Source: Streptomyces sp. Tue6028
Lineage (GTDB): Bacteria > Actinomycetota > Actinomycetes > Streptomycetales > Streptomycetaceae
DNA: 64,000 nucleotides
Assembly (NCBI RefSeq): GCF_002300165.1
Contig: NZ_MLCE01000031.1
Coordinates: 1-64,000, forward strand
Reading direction: 5' to 3'
In this document: positions 1-7,740 of the stretch, piece after piece
How positions within the stretch are numbered: the first letter of the stretch is position 1
How the letters are laid out: each line of letters opens with the position of its first letter
Notes under the pieces: generated by a model
Databases searched by the model: none
What the model was told of the DNA's origin: nothing
What the model saw: the letters and a program-made list of their open reading frames with translations, nothing else
Translations under genes and position numbers: made by a program

Positions 1-52
1 TCCGGGAAGCTGCCCACGATCAGCCGAGATCACTCAACGTAACGAAGCACTA

Positions 53-220
53 CTAGGGGGTTTCGTTCGGATCAGGTCGGATCAGGCCGCGGCGTCCGGT
101 GCGGTGCATCGCAAGGCGGAGGATCACCCGCGTACTGGGCGTACTCGGGTGGTCCGACAACGCGGCGAGGTGCCGTGCCGGGCACCGCGGACCCGGCCTT
201 ATCCAGACGAAACCCCCTAG
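53..220. mobile_element. 168-bp MITE-like repeat, copy A
   Basis: The element begins CTAGGGGGTTTCGT and ends with the exact reverse complement ACGAAACCCCCTAG. These perfect 14-bp terminal inverted repeats extend imperfectly inward. The reverse complement of 11636-11803 has the same 168-bp length and differs at only about 13-14 positions by eye. The ends lie at TA/CTAG, as in elements that target TA or YTAR. There is no room for a transposase, so a non-autonomous element (MITE) or a structured intergenic repeat is inferred. Its right end contains the stop codon of the MMPL gene. Confidence 0.7.
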
Positions 221-2460
221 GGGGTGCGTTCGTCCGGGGCGCCGGCCGGGACCTCCTCCCGGGCCGTGCCGGCGCCGGGCGTCCCCGCGCCCGCCGCGCG
301 CAGGCGCTCGCCCTCGATGTCCACCTCCGGCAGCAGCCGTGCCAGCCACGTCGGCAGCCACCAGGCGGCCCGGCCGACGAGGGCGAGAACGGCGGGTACG
401 AGGGTCATGCGGACGACGAACGCGTCGACGAGGACACCGAAGGCCAGCGCGAACGCGATGGGCTTCAGCATGCTGCTGCTCCCCGGCACGAAACTCGCGA
501 AGACCGCGAACATGATCAGGGCGGCGCCGGTGACCACCCGCGACGCGTGCCGTGAGCCGGCCAGGATCGCGTCCCGGGGTCCGGCCCCGTGCACGTACGC
601 CTCACGCATCCGGCTGACCATGAACACCTCGTAGTCCATGGCGAGTCCGAACAGCACCGCCATCACCAGGATCGGCAGGATGCTCACCACCGGCCCGGTC
701 CGCGCCACGCCCAGCAGGTCGGCGAGCAGGCCCCACTGGAAGACGGCGACCACCGCTCCGAACGTGGCCGCCACCGAGAGCAGGAAGCCGAGACCCGCCT
801 TGAGCGGGACGACCAGGGAGCGGAAGAGCAGCAGCAACAGCAGCAGCGAAAGGCTCACGACGACCAGGGCGAAGGGCACCAGGGAGTCGGTGAGCCGGTC
901 GGAGACGTCGATGCCGACCGCGGTGCTTCCGGTCACCCGCACCCGGGTGCCCGACGCACGCTGCCACTCGGCCGACCGGTCCCTGATGTGCTCGACGAGT
1001 TCCCTGGTCCGCTCGTCGGCGGGCCCGGTCCGCGGCACCACCTGGACGACCGCCGCGTCACCGTGGTCGACGAGCTGGGGGGCGCCGACGGTGGCGACGC
1101 CTTCCATGGCCTTGAGGTCCTCGGCGAGCGCGGCGGTGGACTGCCGGGGGTCCGCGGCGCGCGAGGTGTCGGCGAGGATCAGCAGCGGTCCGTTGAATCC
1201 GGGGCCGAACTCCTTCGAGACGATGTCGTACGTCCTGCGCTCGGTGCTGCCCGCCGGCGCCGATCCGTTGTCGGGCAGGGCGAGGTGCAGATCCCGCGCC
1301 GGGACGGCTGCGGAGAGCAGGGCGACGAGCACGGCGGCCAGGGTGAGCAGCGGGCGGCGGATCGCCAGCCGGCCCCACCGTTCGCCGAGGTTCGGCCGTC
1401 CGCTCCGCCCGCCGTCGTGGGCGGCGCGCTCGCGGCGGGCGGTCCGCGAACCGGGCCGGGGACGCAACCGGTCACCGGCGAAGCCCATCAGGGCGGGCAG
1501 CAGCGTGAGCGCGACGGACACCGCGATCAGCACGGCGGCTGCACCGCCCAGGCCCATCACGGTCAGGAACGGGATACGGACCACGGCCAGCCCGCACAGC
1601 GCGATGACCACCGTGAGCCCGGCGAAGACGACCGCGCCGCCCGCCGTCGCGGTCGCGGTGGCCGCGGACTCCTCGGCGTCCATGCCGGACGCCAGTTGGG
1701 AGCGGTGGCGGGACACGATGAACAGCGCGTAGTCGATGCCGACGGCGAGACCGAGCATCGACGCGAGCGATGGCGCCGTGCCGGAGATCGTCAGGACGCC
1801 GGTCAGCGTCTGGAGGCCGAGCAGGGTGACGGCGACACCGGTCACCGCCGTCAGCAGCGGCATGCCGGCGGCGAACAGCGAGCCGAAGGTCACCGTCAGC
1901 ACGACGAGCGCGAACAGCAGCCCCATCGCCTCCTTGGAGTGACCGGTGCTCTTGTCGCTGCCGTACGCGGGCCCGCCGACGTCCACGGTGAGTCCGGCGT
2001 CCTCGGCCGGCCGGGTCGTCCTTTCCAGGGCGGTGAGGCTGTCCGCGGCCAGTCCGGCCTTCGTCACGTCGTAGCGCACCTGCCCGAGGGCGGTCGTGCG
2101 GTCGCGGGAGACGAGGCCCGCGGTCGTCGGGTCGGTGACGTGGGTGACCTGCGGCGCCTTCCCGGCCTGTGCCATGGTCGCGCCGACGGCCCGCGCGTAC
2201 GAGGGTTCGGTGATCTCGTGGCCCTCGGGGGCGACGAAGACGATCTGGGCGCTGGTGCCGGCCGCCGAGGGCAGCTCGGTCCTGAGGGCGTCCATCGCGG
2301 TCTGCGACTCGGAGCCCGGGATGGTGAACTCGTCGTTCGTGGTACCGCCGAAGCCGGCCACGCAGGCGACGGCCGCGGCGAGCACGACGAGCCAGCAGGC
2401 CAGCACGGCACGGCGATGCCGGAAGGCGCCGCGGCCGAGCCGGTGAAGCAGGGAAGCCAT
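217..2460 (-). CDS. MMPL family RND-type exporter
   Basis: A 747-residue membrane transporter of the MMPL/RND superfamily, whose members use proton motive force to export lipids or small hydrophobic molecules. The two-fold layout is visible: an N-terminal membrane helix, a soluble domain at about 60-185, a block of five or six helices at about 190-340, a second soluble domain at about 410-540, and a final helix block at about 545-710 with the conserved GLAMDYEVFM motif. The ATG at 2460 is preferred over an upstream GTG because AAGGAG lies nine bases before it. The stop codon TAG lies inside the terminal repeat of the MITE-like element. It is co-oriented with the LmeA-like gene 260 bp upstream and may be in the same TetR regulon. 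Confidence 0.92.
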   Translation of the reverse strand: MASLLHRLGRGAFRHRRAVLACWLVVLAAAVACVAGFGGTTNDEFTIPGSESQTAMDALRTELPSAAGTSAQIVFVAPEGHEITEPSYARAVGATMAQAGKAPQVTHVTDPTTAGLVSRDRTTALGQVRYDVTKAGLAADSLTALERTTRPAEDAGLTVDVGGPAYGSDKSTGHSKEAMGLLFALVVLTVTFGSLFAAGMPLLTAVTGVAVTLLGLQTLTGVLTISGTAPSLASMLGLAVGIDYALFIVSRHRSQLASGMDAEESAATATATAGGAVVFAGLTVVIALCGLAVVRIPFLTVMGLGGAAAVLIAVSVALTLLPALMGFAGDRLRPRPGSRTARRERAAHDGGRSGRPNLGERWGRLAIRRPLLTLAAVLVALLSAAVPARDLHLALPDNGSAPAGSTERRTYDIVSKEFGPGFNGPLLILADTSRAADPRQSTAALAEDLKAMEGVATVGAPQLVDHGDAAVVQVVPRTGPADERTRELVEHIRDRSAEWQRASGTRVRVTGSTAVGIDVSDRLTDSLVPFALVVVSLSLLLLLLLFRSLVVPLKAGLGFLLSVAATFGAVVAVFQWGLLADLLGVARTGPVVSILPILVMAVLFGLAMDYEVFMVSRMREAYVHGAGPRDAILAGSRHASRVVTGAALIMFAVFASFVPGSSSMLKPIAFALAFGVLVDAFVVRMTLVPAVLALVGRAAWWLPTWLARLLPEVDIEGERLRAAGAGTPGAGTAREEVPAGAPDERTP

Positions 2461-2720
2461 GGGAGAACCACTCCTTGAAGGGGGACTTGCGGGGGCGAGC
2501 GGCACGTTCGGGGAGGGGTATCTCGGGCGTCGGGCGGGGCGGTGCGGTGGGGCCGGTGCGGTCCCGCGCGTCCAGTGCCGGTGCCGACGGGGGCGGAGAT
2601 CGGGGGCGGTGGGGATGGACGCGGTCCCGCGCTACCCGGGCCGGCGCCGATCGGGACGGATGCGGGGACGGCGGGGGACGGTGCTGCGGTCCCCTGTGCC
2701 CCGTGCCGGCCCCGGCTCGG

Positions 2721-3485
2721 TCAGACGTCGAGGGCGGCGCGGCCGCCGCGCAGGCTGAGACGCAGCCCGTCGTCCGTGACGGCGAGCTTCCGCGGCTTCA
2801 TGTCCATGGGGAGGCCGGTCAGTTCGACGGTGCGCCGCACCTTGCCGGTGATCCTCGCGGACAGCGCGTCGGGGAGGGGAGCGCCGTCGAACGTCGGCCG
2901 GGCCGGCGTGACGCGGACGGTCGTGCCGTCCAGCGACGGGGTGACGGGGACGGTGAGCGCGCCCGTGCGGCCGAGGTGGACGAGGAGCCGTCCGGTTCCC
3001 GGGTCGGGGACGACCACCCCGTTCATCCGTCTCAGTTCGTCGCCGCCGAGCCGGTCGGCGCCGACGGTGACGTCCGCGGTGCTCGACCCGACGGTGACCG
3101 TCCCCGCGGCCCGCCGTACGTCCCGCAGATGGACGTCGACGCCGAGTCCGGTCATCCGCCGGGCGGTCACCCCGTCGGCCGTGAGCTCGACGTCCGGGAA
3201 CGCGCCCCGGGACAGCTGCATCAGCACGGGAGTGCCGCCCAGGCCGACGTCGGGGACCGTGCCGAGCCGTTCGGCCGCCGCGGTCGCGAAACGGTCGCCG
3301 ACCCGGTGCCGGACCACCGCCTCCGCCGTCACCGCTCCACCGCCGAGGGCGAGGACCGTGAGCGCGGCGACCGCGGTGCGGCGTCTCGTGACGGGGCGTC
3401 CCGCGGCGGGGTGTCCCGGGCCGCGACGCCCCGGGGTCAGGCGTGTCAGGGCGCGCAGAGGCAGCCGCTCACCAAAAAGTGTCAT
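2721..3485 (-). CDS. LmeA-like (DUF2993) phospholipid-binding protein
   Basis: A 254-residue protein with one N-terminal membrane anchor at about 35-55 (the alanine/leucine-rich stretch after RRRTAV) and a single extracytoplasmic DUF2993 domain. In mycobacteria the family member LmeA binds phospholipid in the envelope. The ATG at 3485 is the only good start. It lies inside an operator palindrome, and a -10-like TATCGT ends seven bases before it, so the transcript is probably leaderless. It is divergent from the TetR gene and co-directional with the MMPL exporter. The DUF2993 plus MMPL pairing suggests envelope-lipid trafficking, which is an inference. Confidence 0.75.
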   Translation of the reverse strand: MTLFGERLPLRALTRLTPGRRGPGHPAAGRPVTRRRTAVAALTVLALGGGAVTAEAVVRHRVGDRFATAAAERLGTVPDVGLGGTPVLMQLSRGAFPDVELTADGVTARRMTGLGVDVHLRDVRRAAGTVTVGSSTADVTVGADRLGGDELRRMNGVVVPDPGTGRLLVHLGRTGALTVPVTPSLDGTTVRVTPARPTFDGAPLPDALSARITGKVRRTVELTGLPMDMKPRKLAVTDDGLRLSLRGGRAALDV

Positions 3486-3520
3486 GACTGACACGATACA
3501 CAAAGTGTCAGGACTGACAC
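3479..3520. promoter_or_regulatory. tandem TetR-type operators
   Basis: Two near-identical dyads, GTGTCATGACTGACAC (3479-3494) and GTGTCAGGACTGACAC (3505-3520), each have perfect 6-bp arms GTGTCA/TGACAC around four bases. Their starts are 26 bp apart. They lie between the divergent LmeA-like and TetR genes, and the first covers the LmeA-like start codon. Autoregulation and repression by the adjacent TetR protein is the simplest reading. Confidence 0.75.
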
Positions 3521-3572
3521 TTTTGCTGGGCGGGGGCCCGGCGCCGCACCCGTGGCGTGACAGGATGACCAG

Positions 3573-4208
3573 GTGAACGACTGGGGCGAGCGCGAACCGG
3601 GGCTGCGGGACCGGAAGAAGGCCGCGACGCGGCGGACCCTGCTCCAGACGGCGGCACGCATGTTCGCCGAACGCGGCTACCAGGAGACGACCGTCAAGGA
3701 CATCGCCTCGGCGGCCGGCGTCACCGAGCGCACCTTCTTCCGCTACTTCCCCTCCAAGGAGGACCTGGTCTTCGCCGAGGTCCTCGACCTCGTACCCCTG
3801 CTGCGACGGGAGATCCCGCGGCGGCCGGCCGGCGAACCCCCGCTCACCGCCGTCCTCAACGGCCTCGTCGAGGCGGCCGGTGCGCTCGACGAGGGCCTGG
3901 CCATCCTGTTCGTCGGCACACCGCCGCGCGCCCTGCCCACCGGCGCCCGGCGCACCCACGTCCTCACCGACTTCGAGGACGGCATCGCCGACGCGCTCGT
4001 TGTGCGTCTGGCCGAGCAGCACCCCGACGAGCCGGACGACCGGCGCGCGCGAAGGGCCGCCGTGCTGGCCCGCGTGTCGGTCGCCGTCATCCGCAGCGCC
4101 CTGCTCGCGCACGTGTCGGAGGACGCCGCGGGGCCCGAACGGCGTTCCGTCGACGACTTCGGCACCCTGCTGCGGGAGGCGTTCGACGCCGTACGGGAGG
4201 CCGTGTGA
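3573..4208 (+). CDS. TetR/AcrR family transcriptional regulator
   Basis: A 211-residue one-component regulator. The N-terminal helix-turn-helix spans about 10-58 (RKKAATRRTLLQTA, then AAGVTERTFFRYFPSKEDLV), which is the classic TetR signature. The C-terminal all-helical ligand domain is divergent. The GTG start at 3573 has AGGA about nine bases upstream. It is divergently transcribed from the LmeA-like/MMPL genes across two matching palindromes, so it very probably represses them and itself. The inducer cannot be deduced but may be a hydrophobic substrate of the exporter. Confidence 0.92.
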   Translation: MNDWGEREPGLRDRKKAATRRTLLQTAARMFAERGYQETTVKDIASAAGVTERTFFRYFPSKEDLVFAEVLDLVPLLRREIPRRPAGEPPLTAVLNGLVEAAGALDEGLAILFVGTPPRALPTGARRTHVLTDFEDGIADALVVRLAEQHPDEPDDRRARRAAVLARVSVAVIRSALLAHVSEDAAGPERRSVDDFGTLLREAFDAVREAV

Positions 4209-4300
4209 CCCGGCGCCGGACGCCGGCCCGCCCGGGCGCCCGCCGTCGCCGTACCGCCGCGCTGCAGGGGTGCCGGGCGGCGCGGAGCCAGGCCTCGCCG

Positions 4301-5260
4301 TCACGCCCGTCCGGCGCGCCTGCGGTGGCGCAGCCACAGCCACAGGCCGCCGGCCAGGAACGACGCGACCGCCAGGGCGATCGCCAGCACCGGCCATCTG
4401 CTCCCGGCGATGCGCAGGTCCGCCACGACGGCCAGGGTGACCAGGGCGAGCGGCACGAGCAGCGAGACGCACGCGCGCAGTCCCGCGGACAGCACCTCGG
4501 GCTCGACACGGGCGATCCGGCGGCGCGGGGCGGGTGAACTGACCGCGCCGTACTGGGCGAGGGCCCGTTCCATCAGGCGGTTGTCGGAACGCCGGTAGAC
4601 GTACGCCAGGTAGGGGAGCCAGACGAGCGGCGCCACCAGTCCCACCAGGAAGACCGCGACGACCAGCGTCCAACGGCCCGTCTGGACGGCGATCCTGCGC
4701 ACCCGCCGCCGACCCGGGGTGTCGTCGCCGGTCGTGACCAGGCCCAGCAGATAGGCCATCCGTACGGTGAGCCGCCACATGGCCGGCCAGCGCTTCAGGC
4801 GGGGGAGGGGTTCGGCGCGGGCGATCCCCGCGAGTGCCTCCTGCGCCCGCGGGGTGTCCTCGTACACGCCCTGCAGGGCGAGGAGGTCGGCCACGCGGGC
4901 GCTCGTCGTGGGGTCGTGACCGTCGAGCGCGGCCAGCTCCAGAACCGTGCGCCCCTGTCGCAGCAGCGCCGCGCAGAACGCGAAGGGCACCAGCACGAGG
5001 AACGGGCCGCCCACCATCGCCCCCTCCGCGACGACCGTGCGATGGCCCCGGGTGATCACCTGGGCCCGCAGTTCCGGGGTGCTCGCCCCGGGGTGGTCGT
5101 GGCGCAGCCGGGCCACGGAGTCGGCCGCCGCGTGCCCGTGCCGGGCGACCGCGAAGGCCGCCAGAATCTCCGGCAGCCGGCCCGGGTCGCCGAGCGCCGA
5201 TGCCAGCAGCGACCGTTCGGGCGAGGGCCCGGCGGGGCGGCGGGGTGCGGCGCGGCTCAT
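4301..5260 (-). CDS. predicted multi-pass membrane protein of unknown function
   Basis: I do not recognise a named family in this 319-residue protein. It has a soluble, alanine/arginine-rich N-terminus, a hydrophobic segment at about 80-103, a longer hydrophobic block at about 205-232 and two C-terminal helices at about 262-283 and 290-310. The tail is basic (RHRRRAGRA), which favours a cytoplasmic C-terminus. The ATG at 5260 has only a weak ribosome-binding site. It is convergent with the TetR gene and divergent from the next gene across 458 bp. No catalytic motif is visible. Confidence 0.75.
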   Translation of the reverse strand: MSRAAPRRPAGPSPERSLLASALGDPGRLPEILAAFAVARHGHAAADSVARLRHDHPGASTPELRAQVITRGHRTVVAEGAMVGGPFLVLVPFAFCAALLRQGRTVLELAALDGHDPTTSARVADLLALQGVYEDTPRAQEALAGIARAEPLPRLKRWPAMWRLTVRMAYLLGLVTTGDDTPGRRRVRRIAVQTGRWTLVVAVFLVGLVAPLVWLPYLAYVYRRSDNRLMERALAQYGAVSSPAPRRRIARVEPEVLSAGLRACVSLLVPLALVTLAVVADLRIAGSRWPVLAIALAVASFLAGGLWLWLRHRRRAGRA

Positions 5261-5447
5261 GGGGCATCACACCGCCACGGGCCCCGCCCGGGTCGTCGTG
5301 AGTGGATCGGCGCGTGCCGTGTGCGGTGTGTCGGTGCCGGGGTGGGGCGTCGTCGGCCGCGAGCCCGCCGCGGCACGGTGCCTGGGTGCGCGCGCCCGGT
5401 CCGCGTGCCCCGGGTGCGACGGGGCGCACGGCTGTCGCGGAAGGAAA

Positions 5448-5493
5448 GAGGCGGGTGCGCCATATGTCGTATCTAGCACGAAACACCCGCCTC
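5448..5493. promoter_or_regulatory. 10-bp inverted repeat around an AT-richer core
   Basis: GAGGCGGGTG (5448-5457) and CACCCGCCTC (5484-5493) are perfect complements separated by 26 bp. The spacer contains the unusually AT-rich CATATGTCGTATCTAGC. The site lies in the 458-bp gap between two divergent membrane-protein genes. It could be an operator over a promoter or a hairpin. The rest of that gap (5261-5718) shows nothing else I can name. Confidence 0.35.
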
Positions 5494-5718
5494 GGGGTTC
5501 CGTACGGGCTCCGGTACGGGCCCGGCGACGCGGTCCGCCGCGCGGGCCGGGCCGCCGCCGTGCACGGGCCCCGCCGACCCTGGCGCGGTCGTCACCCGAA
5601 CGGCCGAACCCATGTGGCGGAGCGACGGGCCGGGACCGAGGCTCGAACTCGACTCGGTGCTCGCCGCACGGGCGGGCCCGGCCGGCACCGCACGCCGACA
5701 CCACACAAGGGGTCGCAC

Positions 5719-6258
5719 ATGAGCCAGGACGCCTCGCAGCCGTCGGACACCCCGCACGCCACCGGCGCCGCAGCCCCCTCCACCGGTTCCGCCGGGGGCG
5801 GCGAAGCGCCCCTCTGGGGAAACCAGGGACAGCCGGCCCCGGGCGCGCGGGGCACGGGGTCCTCGCACCGGACCCGCGACGCCTGGGCTGCCGGTGGCAC
5901 CGTCTTCGCGGGTGTCCTCCTGTGCGTGAACGGCGTCCTCCACGTCCTCCAGGGCATCTCCGCCATCGTCGAGGACACCGTGTACACGCGCGTGAACGGT
6001 TACGTGTACCGGATCAACCTCACCGGCTGGGGCTGGATCCTGGTGGTCCTCGGCGCCATCGCGATCGTCGTCGGCTGGGGCATCCTCAAGGACGCCGACT
6101 GGGCACGCCTGACCGGCATCCTGCTCGCCTCGCTGAGCATCATCTTCCAGTTCATGTTCCTGCCGTACGCGCCGGTGTGGTCCCTCGTCGTGATCGCCAT
6201 CGACTGCTTCGTGATCTGGGCCCTCGCCGTCCACAAGCCCGGCCCCACGACGGGCTGA
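5719..6258 (+). CDS. DUF7144-type membrane protein
   Basis: A 179-residue protein. Its first 55 residues are disordered and rich in serine, proline and glycine. Four hydrophobic segments follow: about 60-80 (AAGGTVFAGVLLCVNGVLHV), 105-125, 130-150 and 150-170. The pattern matches the small four-helix DUF7144 family common in actinomycetes, whose function is unknown. The ATG at 5719 follows AAGGGG nine bases upstream. The same frame stays open far upstream, but that extension is arginine-rich and looks non-coding. The next membrane-protein gene follows in the same direction after 72 bp. Confidence 0.75.
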   Translation: MSQDASQPSDTPHATGAAAPSTGSAGGGEAPLWGNQGQPAPGARGTGSSHRTRDAWAAGGTVFAGVLLCVNGVLHVLQGISAIVEDTVYTRVNGYVYRINLTGWGWILVVLGAIAIVVGWGILKDADWARLTGILLASLSIIFQFMFLPYAPVWSLVVIAIDCFVIWALAVHKPGPTTG

Positions 6259-6330
6259 CCGGCGGCCCGCGGCGGGCCGGACGGACGGCTTCGTGCCGCA
6301 CCGGCCCCCGACCCCACGCAAGGAGCATCC

Positions 6331-7647
6331 ATGGCCAGTTCCGAAGACCGCGGGGCCGGACGTACGACGGGCGCGGACGGCGGTACGGAACTCGCCGACC
6401 TGCGGGCCAGGGTCGCGGAGCTGGAGCGTCAGGGCGGCCCCACCGCCTCCCGGCACCGGCTGCGCTCGCTCGTCGCCGGTCTGCTGATCCTCCTCACCTT
6501 CGTGCTCACGCCGCTCAGCGCGGTGGCCGCCTGGGCCAGGAGCGAGGTCGCGGACACCGACCGGTACGTGGCGACCATGAAGCCCCTCGCCTCCGACCCG
6601 GACGTCCAGGCCGCCGTCGCCGACCGGGTGACCGACGCGGTGATGCAGCACATCGACCTCCAGACACTCCTCGAATCCGTCGCGCCCGAGGACCGGCCGC
6701 GGCTGAGCGCCGCCCTGGAGAAACTGAGCGGCCCGCTCACCTCGGGCCTCACCGGCTTCGTGCACAGCACCGCCGAGAAGTTCGTCGACAGCGACGCCTT
6801 CGCCACCTTGTGGACGGACCTGAACAGAAGGGCTCACGCCGCCGTCGACAAGGCGCTGACCGGCAGCGGGGGCGGCGCGGTGAAACTCACCGACGACTCC
6901 GTGGTCATCGACCTCGCGCCCGTCATCGACCAGGTGAAACAGGCGCTCGTCGACAAGGGCCTGACGGTGGCGTCGAAGATCCCCGAGGTGCACACCGACT
7001 TCACGGTCCTGACCTCCGACTCCGTCGGCAAGGCCCAGAAGGGCTACCGGCTGCTGCAACTTGTCGGGTTCTGGCTGCCGCTGCTGACGCTGGTCCTCGC
7101 GGCGGCGGCCGTGCTGACCGCCGTGCGCAGACGCCGGGCCCTCGTCGCGGTCGCCATCGCCGTCGCGCTCGGCGCCGCCGTCCTCGGAGTGGGTCTCTGG
7201 ATCGGCCGCGCGCTCTATCTCGACGAACTGCCGGCGAAGGTCTCGCAGCCCGCCGCGGGGGCCGTCTACGACGCGCTGGTCCGTTACCTCCGGACCACGG
7301 TCCGCATGCTGATCACCCTCGGCGTCGTCGTGGCGCTCGCGGCCTGGCTGACCGGGACCGGCCGGGCCGCCTCCCGGGTGCGGTTCGCCTGGACCGCCGG
7401 CATCGGTGCCGTGCGCGAGGCCACGGGCTTCGAGGCGGGATCCGTCGGCACCTGGGTGCACCGGTCGAAGCGCTGGCTGAACTGGACCGTGGTCGCCGTC
7501 GCGGCCGCCACCCTGCTCGCCTGGAGCTACCCCACCGCCGCCGTGACGCTCTGGATCGTGCTGGGCGCCCTGCTGGCGCTGGCCCTCGTCGAGTTCCTCG
7601 ACGATCCGCCCGAGTCGGGCGGCCTGGGGCTCGCCGGCTCCGGCTGA
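6331..7647 (+). CDS. actinobacterial integral membrane protein, unknown function
   Basis: A 438-residue protein with a short N-terminal coiled-coil-like stretch (ELADLRARVAELERQGG, about 17-33), a membrane helix at about 47-70 and a large soluble domain to about 240. That domain is presumably extracytoplasmic. At least four further helices follow (about 240-262, 268-290, 318-338, 375-425). AAGGAG lies six bases before the ATG, which is a strong start. No enzymatic motif is seen. Its last nine codons and stop are copied as a direct repeat just downstream. Confidence 0.8.
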   Translation: MASSEDRGAGRTTGADGGTELADLRARVAELERQGGPTASRHRLRSLVAGLLILLTFVLTPLSAVAAWARSEVADTDRYVATMKPLASDPDVQAAVADRVTDAVMQHIDLQTLLESVAPEDRPRLSAALEKLSGPLTSGLTGFVHSTAEKFVDSDAFATLWTDLNRRAHAAVDKALTGSGGGAVKLTDDSVVIDLAPVIDQVKQALVDKGLTVASKIPEVHTDFTVLTSDSVGKAQKGYRLLQLVGFWLPLLTLVLAAAAVLTAVRRRRALVAVAIAVALGAAVLGVGLWIGRALYLDELPAKVSQPAAGAVYDALVRYLRTTVRMLITLGVVVALAAWLTGTGRAASRVRFAWTAGIGAVREATGFEAGSVGTWVHRSKRWLNWTVVAVAAATLLAWSYPTAAVTLWIVLGALLALALVEFLDDPPESGGLGLAGSG

Positions 7648-7680
7648 CCGGGGGCCTGGGGCTCGCCGGCTCCGGCTGAC
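7621..7680. repeat. 28-bp direct duplication at a gene end
   Basis: Positions 7621-7648 and 7653-7680 are identical 28-bp copies separated by four bases. The first encodes the end of the membrane protein (GLGLAGSG and stop). The second repeats the same codons and stop in non-coding DNA. Confidence 0.85.
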
Positions 7681-7740
7681 AGACGGCGGGGCTGCCGTGC
7701 CGCGCTCCTGCGTCCCACCGTGGCATGGTCGTGGCGACCG

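Noticed and set aside
99..515. Small ORF beginning MRCIARRRITRVLGVLGW inside the MITE-like element (also in copy B)
   Set aside because: The similarity between copies reflects DNA conservation of the repeat. There is no ribosome-binding site, and the frame runs antisense into the MMPL gene.
589..2478. 629-codon ORF antisense to the MMPL gene
   Set aside because: The repetitive Gln/Arg/His/Gly translation without domains is a mirror of the real transporter frame.
5464..5718. Possible N-terminal extension or separate ORF (MSYLARNTRLGVPYG...) before the DUF7144 gene
   Set aside because: The segment is arginine-rich with no conserved feature, and the ATG at 5719 has a proper ribosome-binding site and a family-like start.
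4947..7679. 910-codon ORF spanning several genes on the plus strand
   Set aside because: It is arginine/proline-rich and out of frame with two well-supported membrane-protein genes.
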